From positions 36,600 through 100,599 of the forward strand of contig JAJFFN010000024.1 of assembly GCA_021776635.1 (NCBI GenBank): 64,000 nt of DNA. The letters run 5' to 3'. This stretch comes from Robiginitomaculum sp. (GTDB lineage: Bacteria; Pseudomonadota; Alphaproteobacteria; Caulobacterales; Maricaulaceae). The first letter of the stretch is position 1. Each line of letters starts with the position of its first letter. A model generated the notes under the pieces. The model was given only the letters and a program-made list of their open reading frames with translations, did no database searches and had not been told where the DNA came from. The translations under genes were made by a program, and so were the position numbers. This document shows, in pieces, positions 56,204-62,830 of this stretch.

Positions 56204-56644
56204 TTACTTAAAAGACTCTGGGAGCGACATATCTACATCACATTGCAGATTTTCCCCATCAACATACCCCGTGATTTTTACTCTATCCCAAGGCTTTTCA
56301 GCACTTAAATCTACAACGTCATACCGCTTTGTAATAACTCCGCTGCCAACTTGTGATAAATGATATAATTCTGATATTTCGACATTTTCTCCCACATCGT
56401 TGACGCCCAAGATTTTCAATGCCTCACAGTTCCCAATAGTTAGCGGGCCATCTGTTGACCAAATTTTTTCCGATACCTGTTTGAGTGCAGCAGAGTTGCC
56501 GCAGGATATTATCTCAATTTTAGTGAAGTCATATGCCTTGGTATTAATGCAAATTTTCTCTTGTTGTTTGTATAAATCAGAACACCCGCAAAGAACCGTT
56601 ACTACCATCGGAGCTATAAATATTTTCAACTTGTTTAGTATCAT
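56204..56644 (-). CDS. Candidate immunity lipoprotein of the RHS cassette
   Basis: A 146-residue protein with an N-terminal lipoprotein signal (VVTVLCGC, lipid-anchored Cys around residue 21) and a soluble periplasmic domain of about 120 residues that I do not recognise. It lies directly downstream of the RHS C-terminus, 20 bases away on the same strand, where immunity genes of polymorphic toxins sit. If so, it would act in the periplasm. Identification as immunity protein is by position only. Confidence 0.55.
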   Translation of the reverse strand: MILNKLKIFIAPMVVTVLCGCSDLYKQQEKICINTKAYDFTKIEIISCGNSAALKQVSEKIWSTDGPLTIGNCEALKILGVNDVGENVEISELYHLSQVGSGVITKRYDVVDLSAEKPWDRVKITGYVDGENLQCDVDMSLPESFK

Positions 56645-56664
56645 CGTATTGACCCAACCGTAAT

Positions 56665-57947
56665 TTATTGTTTTGGTTCTTCTATTGGGAATGGCTTTAT
56701 TTGCTCTGTCCCGCTTTCATCTGTTTCAATGACAACTAGATTTTCAGGGTTTATCTCTCTTCCTTCAGAGGCAGCATTTCGGCCCTCCGCATTATTATTC
56801 AAATCCATTTTCTTTTGAGTCGGTGAGTTCTTTTCACCTGCCGGATTTTCTGAATGTTGCCCCTGCATTTCTTTTAGGTCACCTAAAACTTTCGCTCCAG
56901 CTTCTCCTGTAATGAGCTCCTCAGTTAATATTTTGCTCGTAGTGGCGTGTCGCATTGCATCATTTGCATCGTCTACACCAGGAAACTTTACTGATTGTTG
57001 AGCCGCAACTGAACGTGCTTTTGTAATGTCATGAACAGAGACTGCCCCAGCCGTTCGACTCGGATTGGAAACGCCGCATAGCGGGCAGGTAATCGGAAAA
57101 TTGCCATCCGGGTCAATCATGTTCACAGGGTCATTAAATCCGTAGGCATATCTGTTGAACATTGCAGGATTTCCCGTATCCGTAAACTTCACCGGGTCTA
57201 TGCTCAGGAACCGCCCAATCAGCGGATCATAATACCGTGCCTGCATGTAGGTCAGACCTGTGGCGCTGTCTTTTATGTGCTGAGTAATCGGTTGGGCGAA
57301 GCCCAAACAATTGTTCCTGTGAAACGATTGTAGATGCAGAAGGCCACGGCAGTGGCGCCCAGTAAAGCCGGCTTGGTTGTTGTTGGAGGCGGGGTTGATG
57401 AGGGTGGTGCCGTAGGGGGTGTATTTCTCGCGCCAGAGCACGCCGCCTATTGAATTACTGGCGGTCTGGGCAGAGCCTAGGTGGTCCATATGCAGCCATG
57501 TCGGTGCACCGTTCTTAACACGGGCAAACTTCCAATGTAATCCGTAGCATTACCATCGGTCGCCTCGTCAACGTGAACAAGCGTGCCACTGGCATCATAA
57601 ATATTATAGATGGTTTTCCCGTCGACTATGGCTCGGACGCGTTTTTTATTACCGTCGTAAACATAGTCGCCACTGGTCGAGCTAGATAGTGCCGTTGGCT
57701 GATTGTTCAGATCATAGCTAAAGGACTGAGCGCCGAGCCCAGTAACATTACCGCGCCCGTCATAGCCAAGGCTTACACTGGTGCCCCCAATAGGATTGCC
57801 GCTGCCGTCCTTGTCCACATGAGAGCTTAGGCGGTTTTTGGTGTCATAGCTCATACCAATGCTTGCCAGAGCAGAGCTTGGCAGGAGCATAACTGCGCCC
57901 GCTAGCACGGCGAGTAAAATGCGGACAGTGGAAAGCCAGAGTTTCAT
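56665..57947 (-). pseudogene. Short RHS-repeat protein with signal peptide, split by a frameshift
   Basis: Two frames make one protein of about 425 residues. The 5' part (57947 to about 57490) has a signal peptide (LLAVLAGAVMLLPSSALA) followed by RHS/YD repeats. The 3' part (57489-56665) has the rest of the RHS core (QARYYDPLIGRFLSIDPVKF, MFNRYAYGFNDPVNMIDPDG) and a variable C-terminal domain. That domain has DANDAMRHATTSK and MDLNNNAEGR, resembling a DUF6973-like toxin tail. Near 57515, GSLPV should continue as VKNGAPTWLHMDHLGSAQ, but the frame changes. A 78-base insertion interrupts the core at 57280-57357. Confidence 0.8.
57280..57357 (-). repeat. 78-base in-frame palindromic insertion in the RHS core
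   Basis: RHS cores of this type read NQAGFTGHIKDSATGL. Here 26 codons stand between FTG and HIKDSATGL, in frame and without a stop. The inserted DNA holds a GCCAC/GTGGC stem with a 4-base loop and a TTGGGC/GCCCAA stem with a 3-base loop. It adds RHCRGLLHLQSFHRNN and ten further residues. It resembles, in behaviour only, the Rickettsia palindromic elements that invade coding sequences in frame. Confidence 0.7.
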
Positions 57948-58217
57948 GAGGCAGTATTAGCCGGATTTAGCGGGTGCAACAAGGGCGATAAATACAATAA
58001 TCAGGCGGATTGCCGCCAACCCGTCCCGTGCGGGGCGCACCTTGTGAGCCGGAACCATTGCGCCTGCGCCGACCAAAGAGGATGTCATCATCCTGTGCCA
58101 TAAAGAGAAGTGTAGCAAGATACACGCCAAGAGTCTCGGCGATAAAGAGGGTAATAATTCAGGTAAAAACAAGAGGCGAGGAGGGAGCGACAGCGACCGA
58201 CCGGGAAGCAAAAATGA
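57948..58217. other. Spacer upstream of the RHS gene, no supportable gene
   Basis: 270 bases between repeat module B and the RHS start. A 96-codon minus-strand frame (57957-58247) exists, but it runs into the repeat, has a composition rich in Leu/Pro/Arg unlike its neighbours and lacks a ribosome binding site. The RHS promoter and leader probably lie here. CAGCGACCGACCGGGAAGC-type GC-rich sequence just before module B is unlike the AT-rich surroundings. Confidence 0.45.
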
Positions 58218-58449
58218 GGTGGGCCAGAAGTGGGCCAGGTGATGCAAAAATAGCGCCCTCCAAAATTAAAAAAGTGGCCCACAAAGCCCTAAAGGACTTC
58301 CTTTGGTCGTAGATCGTTAAAACAAGGCGTTAGCCTGCGAACTGGGCCAGAATGGCGTTTCAGCCCAAGACTACTTCCTCGCTTCGCTCAGGGCGCGTTC
58401 GCTGTGAGCGGCATCGCCGCGATCAAGTCCCCTTGGGGGATATCTTGCT
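58218..58449. repeat. Repeat module B, second copy downstream of the distal RHS cassette
   Basis: The partner of 55853-56108. The first 97 bases (58218-58314) are identical to 55853-55949 and the last 51 (58399-58449) to 56058-56108. The middle is shuffled: AAGACTACTTCCT precedes the GCGTT block here but lies before AAAACAAGG in copy A. It ends ten bases before the stop of the small membrane gene. Confidence 0.85.
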
Positions 58450-58458
58450 TAACAATAA

Positions 58459-58725
58459 TTATGGATCTTTATCCAATTTCTGCTTCCTTCTTCTATCTAA
58501 TTTTCCGTACACCCAAGCCCATACGATTGGTAAAATCATGAAGAAAAAATAACAGGCTAAAGATAAAGGATGTATGAGTAAATTTAGAAAGAACTTAGGA
58601 AAGTAACCGATGGGAGTCTGATCAATCATAAAGCTAAAAAGCGATCCCAAAAAAGCTATAGCAAAAATCATCAGTGCGAATATTTTTACAAGCCCAATCG
58701 CTGCTTTTAAATTTTCATCCATCAT
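58459..58725 (-). CDS. Small two-helix membrane protein, candidate immunity protein
   Basis: An 88-residue protein with two long hydrophobic helices (about 8-33 and 45-72) and a basic cytoplasmic tail (KLDRRRKQKLDKDP). I do not recognise a family. Its ATG overlaps the stop of the RHS fragment (ATGA), so it is translated with it. In RHS systems this is the place of the immunity gene, and a membrane immunity protein would fit the Gly-rich, membrane-like C-terminus of the neighbouring RHS tail. Confidence 0.6.
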   Translation of the reverse strand: MMDENLKAAIGLVKIFALMIFAIAFLGSLFSFMIDQTPIGYFPKFFLNLLIHPLSLACYFFFMILPIVWAWVYGKLDRRRKQKLDKDP

Positions 58726-59441
58726 TTATTTTCTTCAATTTTGGGTTCTGGAAGCGGTACAGCATTCGCACCCTCAGTTATTCCCGCTGCAAGTGCATTC
58801 CCCAAGGACTCCCCTGCGACAACTCCAATTCCGCTAACATTCCCAACACCACCAAAAGCAGGGGCTTTTTTAATAACTTCTCCAATTCCCGGTGACGCAG
58901 CACCACCAAGCCCTGCGCCTAAACCTCCAGTCCCATAGTTTTTAACAGAATTAGATGAGATCACTTCTGCTGACGCGCCGTCTTCAATGTCATTGGTGAT
59001 CCCAACAATTGCGTTGCCCGTCGCTCCAACAGCTGCAGAAGGTAATGCGATCGTTGCCGCCGCCCCCACACCTGTAGCGCCAGTCAAACCTACTACTCCA
59101 GCTGCAGCTCCCCCAGTTAACCCAACAGCACCACCTACTAGTGCGCCTTTTCCGGCCCTCGAACCAATTTTACCTAAATCAAACCCATTTCCAGCTTTAC
59201 CTTGTTTGTAAGCTTCGACGCCACCACCAACAACTCCACCTACAATTGCTCCAATCGCGGCGGTAACACACATCGGACACTGTCCAGTTGGATCAGTAAG
59301 GTTCACCGGATCATTGTTGACATAAGCATACCGATTAAACATCTGTGGTTTGCTTGGGCTAAACCTGACCGGATCAGTACTCAAGAACAGGTTCCCCTGA
59401 CGGGGGTCGTCGTAAACAATCGCAAAAACTCTAGGCGTAGC
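58722..59441 (-). pseudogene. 5'-truncated RHS core with Gly/Ala-rich C-terminal tail
   Basis: The reading frame is open from 59441 and begins inside the RHS core: YDDPRQGNLFLSTDPVRF, then PQMFNRYAYVNNDPVNLTDP and GQCPMC. There is no start, signal peptide or YD repeats, so this is an orphan C-terminal cassette. The tail (about 185 residues) is rich in Gly/Ala (GAIVGGVVGGGVEAYKQG, then AGKGALVGGAVGLTGGAAAG) and looks membrane-active; no catalytic motif is seen. An ATG at 59384 would give 220 residues, but a functional start there is doubtful. Confidence 0.75.
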
Positions 59442-59448
59442 TTATATT

Positions 59449-59628
59449 TTAGCTTGTGGTTCTTCGATAAGCGTTCCTCCTCGTAATAAATTTGCCTTGA
59501 TGCGGGTTTGAGATTGCAATAATTTTTGCGCCTTGAACAGGGTTTTCTTTTTTAGCGGCTAAAAAGATAAGGCCAGCTTCGCGCTTGAGGGGGTAAACCA
59601 GCTTGGCCAGGATAGGATGAGAGGTCGG
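59449..59628 (-). pseudogene. C-terminal remnant of an unknown protein
   Basis: An open minus-strand frame of 59 codons with no start, ending at a TAA. The translation has protein-like composition (LKREAGLIFLAAKKENPVQG, then IIAISNPHQGKFITRRNAY). I do not recognise it. It sits between the orphan RHS tail and the conjugation remnant, so it is probably debris of a third gene joined here by rearrangement. Confidence 0.35.
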
Positions 59629-59687
59629 TTACAAGTCCCCCAAGCGCGTCCATATCTTCATGGGAGAGCCGTTTATTGAGCTTCGCG

Positions 59688-59750
59688 CTCGGATGGCGTT
59701 TTAACGTCATTGTCAGCCGTGATCTTATCCTCAAACCTTATGGAGACTAA
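59688..59750 (+). pseudogene. C-terminal remnant of conjugal transfer protein TrbI
   Basis: The frame ending at TAA 59748-59750 reads GWRFNVIVSRDLILKPYGD, the expected C-terminus of TrbI (VirB10-like), the type IV secretion component normally encoded directly before DUF2274 genes in alphaproteobacterial conjugative elements. Sequence before about 59688 no longer resembles TrbI, so the gene has been deleted except for this tail. DUF2274 begins five bases after. Confidence 0.6.
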
Positions 59751-59754
59751 CCCC

Positions 59755-59985
59755 ATGCCAGATACCAAACCCACACTAAAATTGCAGAAGCTTCCTAATC
59801 TCACACCGAGCAAGATGACCATCACCATCACACCTGATTTGCAGGCTGATTTGGAAAGCTATGCCAAGATTTACGAACGGACATATGAAGACAAACAAAA
59901 TGTCAGTTCACTCATTCCGTCAATGCTTGCGGGGTTCCTCGCTAGTGATGCCGGTTTCAAGAAGGCCAAGCGCGAGCTGGCCTAA
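59755..59985 (+). CDS. DUF2274 protein of conjugative elements
   Basis: A 76-residue protein matching DUF2274 (PDTKPTLKLQKLPNLTPSKM start; PDLQADLESYAKIYERTYED; LIPSMLAGFLASDAGFKKAK). DUF2274 genes accompany the trb conjugation cluster of alphaproteobacterial integrative elements, right after trbI; function unknown. The ATG at 59755 follows GGAGACTAACCCC; an ATG at 59740 is a less likely start because it overlaps the TrbI frame. Confidence 0.85.
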   Translation: MPDTKPTLKLQKLPNLTPSKMTITITPDLQADLESYAKIYERTYEDKQNVSSLIPSMLAGFLASDAGFKKAKRELA

Positions 59986-60019
59986 TTTCACTAACGTCAA
60001 TGCATTGGAGAAAAACGCT

Positions 60020-60340
60020 ATGGCTACTATAGGAACATTTAAACCAACAAAAACAGGATATGAGGGGACAATCGCAACCCTCATGACCAACCGCAAAGTT
60101 CGCTTTGTGGCTAATGAGGACAAGAAGTCGGTTAAGTCCCCTGACTATTTTGTAAAATCTGCCCGCTGCGATCTAGGCGTTGCCTGGAACGAAGTAACAG
60201 AGCCAGATGATGATGCATATCCGCTCGAATATATCAGCGTAAAATTTGATGGCCCAGAAACGGACAAGCCGTTTAACGCCTCTCTGTTTGACCGCGAAGA
60301 TGGCGCTGACCTCGTTTGGTCACGACCTAAGCAAAAATAA
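60020..60340 (+). CDS. DUF736 protein of conjugative elements
   Basis: A 106-residue protein of the DUF736 family (MATIGTFKPTKTGYEGTIAT; PDYFVKSARCDLGVAWNEV; YISVKFDGPETDKPFNASLF), another accessory marker of alphaproteobacterial integrative and conjugative elements. Function not established. GGAG at 60007-60010 is the ribosome binding site for ATG 60020. It and DUF2274 are the only intact parts of the conjugation region here. Confidence 0.88.
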   Translation: MATIGTFKPTKTGYEGTIATLMTNRKVRFVANEDKKSVKSPDYFVKSARCDLGVAWNEVTEPDDDAYPLEYISVKFDGPETDKPFNASLFDREDGADLVWSRPKQK

Positions 60341-60413
60341 GATACAAAATATTTTAAAATAATCTGATGCGTGTTCAGGCGCGCATCCATTAGCTTAAAG
60401 AGTTGGACAAACC

Positions 60414-60584
60414 ATGCATAACGACACACGATCAAATTTCATGCTTTTAACTGTAGAGCAAACTGCGGATCATTTAGGACTGGCCGTTTCAACATTAAAC
60501 AAATGGCGTTGCAATGGGGAAGGACCAATTTTTGTGAAGCTTGGTCGTGCAGTTAGATATAAACAATCTGATATAGACGCGTAA
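60414..60584 (+). pseudogene. AlpA/excisionase-type helix-turn-helix protein, nonsense-truncated
   Basis: A 56-residue frame with the winged helix of element-encoded regulators/excisionases (LLTVEQTADHLGLAVSTLNK, then CNGEGPIFVKLGRAVRYKQS). Family members continue DLEAWLxxR; here SDIDA is followed by TAA, and after the stop the frame reads IERHSLS, the expected continuation. A Trp codon has therefore been replaced by a stop, removing only the C-terminal tail; partial function is possible. It lies between DUF736 and the attachment-site fragment. Confidence 0.7.
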
Positions 60585-60985
60585 ATTGAACGCCATTCTC
60601 TCAGTTGCACATCATTAGTCTAAAGCACGGGCAATACACAACATTGGCCCAGTTGCCGCCATACGCCTGAGGGTGAAAAACCTACATTTCTTTTAGAAAC
60701 TACGTTGAGCAATAGCCGCGCTTTAGATTATTCTATTTGCTTCGGCTAGAATACGTAAATGGCCTATTCGGTCAGCATTACGGCGCCTAAAGGCAAGTTG
60801 ACCTGAATTGAAAATACCCAATGGTCCATATCGAAGATACTAAGGCAATCAAACCTTTTTATGAAACATAATCTTTATAAACCATGCGAAATGGGGGAGG
60901 TGGCTTACTATAGGCTTACTTTTTATTTTTAGTAATTTGACAAATTAGAAATAATTTCGTATCCTATTGTTTCTATTGGGGAAAA
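60585..60985. other. Gene-free interval with a promoter-like sequence before the attachment site
   Basis: About 400 bases with no supportable gene. Near its right end TTGACA (60937-60942) and TATCCT (60960-60965) are spaced by exactly 17 bases, a good sigma-70-type promoter pointing right, into the tRNA fragment and towards the integrase 240 bases further. TCTAAAGC (60611-60618) and GCTTTAGA (60719-60726) form a distant inverted pair. Nothing else was found. Confidence 0.5.
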
Positions 60986-61030
60986 TGGTGCCGCAAGGGA
61001 GAATTGAACTCCCGACCTCATCATTACCAA
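60986..61030 (-). repeat. 3' fragment of tRNA-Thr(GGT), probable attachment site
   Basis: On the minus strand the sequence runs from the anticodon loop TTGGTAA through a 3' anticodon-stem strand TGATG, a five-base variable loop, a perfect T-arm (GGGAG/CTCCC, seven-base loop TTCAATT) to the acceptor strand TTGCGGC, discriminator A and CCA. The 5' half is missing: upstream bases do not pair with TGATG. Such fragments, with the break in the anticodon loop, are made when an integrase uses a tRNA gene as its target. The tyrosine integrase begins 174 bases away. Confidence 0.8.
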
Positions 61031-61203
61031 CAGAGTTATAGTGGTTTTCTGGTGTTGTCTGTGGTTTCCTTAAATGATGTAACATATTGAAAATAATGCA
61101 CTTTTGTTATTTTGAGTTTCCTTGAGTGAGTTGTGAGTTGCTGTCGCCGTGCTTACTATGTGCTTACTGGCAACTTTTGGCGATATAGCAAAGGAACAAC
61201 ATT

Positions 61204-62169
61204 ATGAGGCTAACAAAACGAACCGTAGAGAAACAAAAATCAACTGACAAGGCTATTTATCTTTGGGACGGTGATTTATCTGGTTTTGGTGTGAAAGTGC
61301 TACCATCTGGCAGAAAATCCTATCTCGTGCAATATAGAATTGGTGGTCGTACTGGTCGTACTCGCCGCGTGTCATTGGGCATACATGGAAATATAACAAC
61401 GGAGCAAGCAAGAGTAGAAGCAAAGAAATTGTTAGGGCAGGTTGCCATAGGCGTTGATCCGCTCGCAGAAAAAGATGCCCGTAAGAATTTGTTGATTTTT
61501 AAGGATGTTTTTCAAATATTCATGACCACTCATGTTGAAGTAAATTTAAAACCGCACACGCAATATAGTTACCGTACAACGGCCCGCATTCGGTTCCCGG
61601 ATGCTCTGTGGAAAATGCCTATTAAAGAAGTGGATCGTCAATATGTAGCTCGGCTTCATCATTCGCTTCACGAAACGCCGTCCATTGCTAACAAAGTAGT
61701 CGCATTATTGTCCAGTTTCTTTAATTGGTCTGAAAGATTAGGTTATCGAGACGATTATACAAATCCCTGTCGCCACGTTAAAAAATACAAAGAGACACCA
61801 CGCCAACGCTTTTTGTCGTCCGAAGAACAAAGACGGTTGGGTGAGGCGCTAAACGAAGCTGAAAATGAGGGGTTGGCAACAATTTATGCAATTGATGCCT
61901 TGCGGATGCTTAGCCTCACAGGTGCGCGGCTTCGAGAAATATTGCACCTTAAATGGAAGTATGTCGATTTAGATCGCGGTGTACTTAATTTGCCAGCCTC
62001 AAAAACGGGAGCGAAAACCATTTATCTTAATGAAGCTGGGATTGAAATATTACGTAATGTCATACGGCAATTTGATAATCCATTCGTCTTTTGTGGGTTA
62101 AGGCAAGGCCAACCTATTCATGAAATTCAAAAGGCATGGCAACGGATTAGGAAAACGGCGGGGCTATGA
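61204..62169 (+). pseudogene. Tyrosine integrase (P4-type), C-terminally truncated
   Basis: 321 residues of an integrase that is normally about 400. The DUF4102-type arm-binding N-terminus (VKVLPSGRKSYLVQYRIGG) and core-binding domain are present. The catalytic domain has its first arginine (SLTGARLREILHLKW) and the lysine strand (LPASKTGAKTIYL), but the frame ends at KTAGL before the HxxR box and the tyrosine nucleophile. It must therefore be inactive. The end coincides with the start of a serine recombinase fragment on the other strand. The element's attachment-like tRNA fragment is just upstream. Confidence 0.88.
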
Positions 62170-62171
62170 TC

Positions 62172-62287
62172 TCAAGCCCGTGCTTCAAAGCATGGGTTTC
62201 AATAGCTGATCTTTGTTCAACCAGAGAAACGCCGTGCGTACCTTGTTTCACCGTTGAGACACGGGTGTAGGCAAAGTATTTTTTCAT
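62172..62287 (-). pseudogene. N-terminal fragment of a serine recombinase
   Basis: From the ATG complementing 62285-62287 the minus strand encodes MKKYFAYTRVSTVKQGTHGV followed by SLVEQRSAIETHALKHGLEI, the start of a resolvase-type catalytic domain with the nucleophile Ser in YTRVSTVKQG. After about 40 residues the sequence changes into the tail of the integrase. The C-terminal DNA-binding parts are not found. It is the last gene of a minus-strand unit with two small upstream genes (62721-62323). Confidence 0.82.
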
Positions 62288-62322
62288 AAGTTTGGATGTC
62301 TATTTAGTCTACAAAAAATGGC

Positions 62323-62505
62323 TCAAGGAGTCGAATCCGGTTTATTGGTTATTTCGGTGTCGCTTTTAGCCTGCTCCTCTCGCTCCATGACCTTTAAAAC
62401 AACCCGCACGAAAGCCCGCATATTGGTACAACATGTATCGAGTTCTTTCTCGGTTAAATGGGGATAATTCTGCGTAAAGAAATCGCGTAAATCTGATTTT
62501 GGCAT
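62323..62505 (-). CDS. Small protein upstream of the serine recombinase fragment
   Basis: A 60-residue hydrophilic protein (MPKSDLRDFFTQNYPHLTEK, then ELDTCCTNMRAFVRVVLKVM), mostly helical by appearance. Small proteins of this kind (helical, with a PxLTExEL-like motif) are often found just ahead of large serine recombinases in mobile elements. Function unknown. It starts four bases after the stop of the 70-residue gene and is likely translated with it. Confidence 0.6.
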   Translation of the reverse strand: MPKSDLRDFFTQNYPHLTEKELDTCCTNMRAFVRVVLKVMEREEQAKSDTEITNKPDSTP

Positions 62506-62508
62506 AAG

Positions 62509-62721
62509 TTAAGAGTTGTCATCATCAGCTTTTAAATCTTCATCGTCATATAGAGGCCATGGCAATGAACCATCAGCTCGTCTTTGCCAATATTGCATCC
62601 GGCAAAACTCAAGATACTCTTCCAAATTACCGTCTCTATCGTCGATCTCTTCATAAATCAGATCAAGGGCATCATCGGACAATACCTCATCTGTTTCAGG
62701 GGTCTCGTTTTTATCTTTCAT
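62509..62721 (-). CDS. Small acidic protein of the mobile element
   Basis: A 70-residue, very acidic protein (DDALDLIYEEIDDRDGNLEE, then WQRRADGSLPWPLYDDEDLK). No family recognised. It is the first gene of the minus-strand unit that leads into the serine recombinase fragment, and its start is about 35 bases from a perfect inverted repeat likely to be the control site. Its strong negative charge is reminiscent of DNA mimic or anti-repressor proteins, but that is only a thought. Confidence 0.6.
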   Translation of the reverse strand: MKDKNETPETDEVLSDDALDLIYEEIDDRDGNLEEYLEFCRMQYWQRRADGSLPWPLYDDEDLKADDDNS

Positions 62722-62756
62722 AGAAAACCAGTGTATTGCACCGCTTGGTTTTAGGT

Positions 62757-62795
62757 AGATGTCGGATTATTTCTAAAAGTAATAATCCGACATCT
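62757..62795. promoter_or_regulatory. Perfect 15-bp inverted repeat between divergent units
   Basis: AGATGTCGGATTATT (62757-62771) and AATAATCCGACATCT (62781-62795) are perfect reverse complements with a nine-base AT-rich loop. The site is centred between the minus-strand unit 62721-62172 and the plus-strand gene at 62831. It could be an operator for a dimeric regulator, or a crossover/replication-initiation site of the element. A hairpin terminator is unlikely because both flanking genes point away from it. Confidence 0.75.
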
Positions 62796-62830
62796 TGGAT
62801 ATTTCTCCCGCTGTCATAGGCTTGGCAGAT

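Noticed and set aside
57957..58247. A 96-codon minus-strand frame upstream of the RHS gene
   Set aside because: It extends into repeat module B, is rich in Leu/Pro/Arg without a domain pattern, and has no ribosome binding site. Read as spacer DNA.
59552..59734. A 60-codon minus-strand frame near the TrbI remnant
   Set aside because: It overlaps the TrbI tail antisense, and no start signal or family pattern is seen.
60986..61030. A complete tRNA-Thr gene
   Set aside because: Only the 3' half from the anticodon loop is present; the D-arm and 5' acceptor strand are missing, so it cannot fold.
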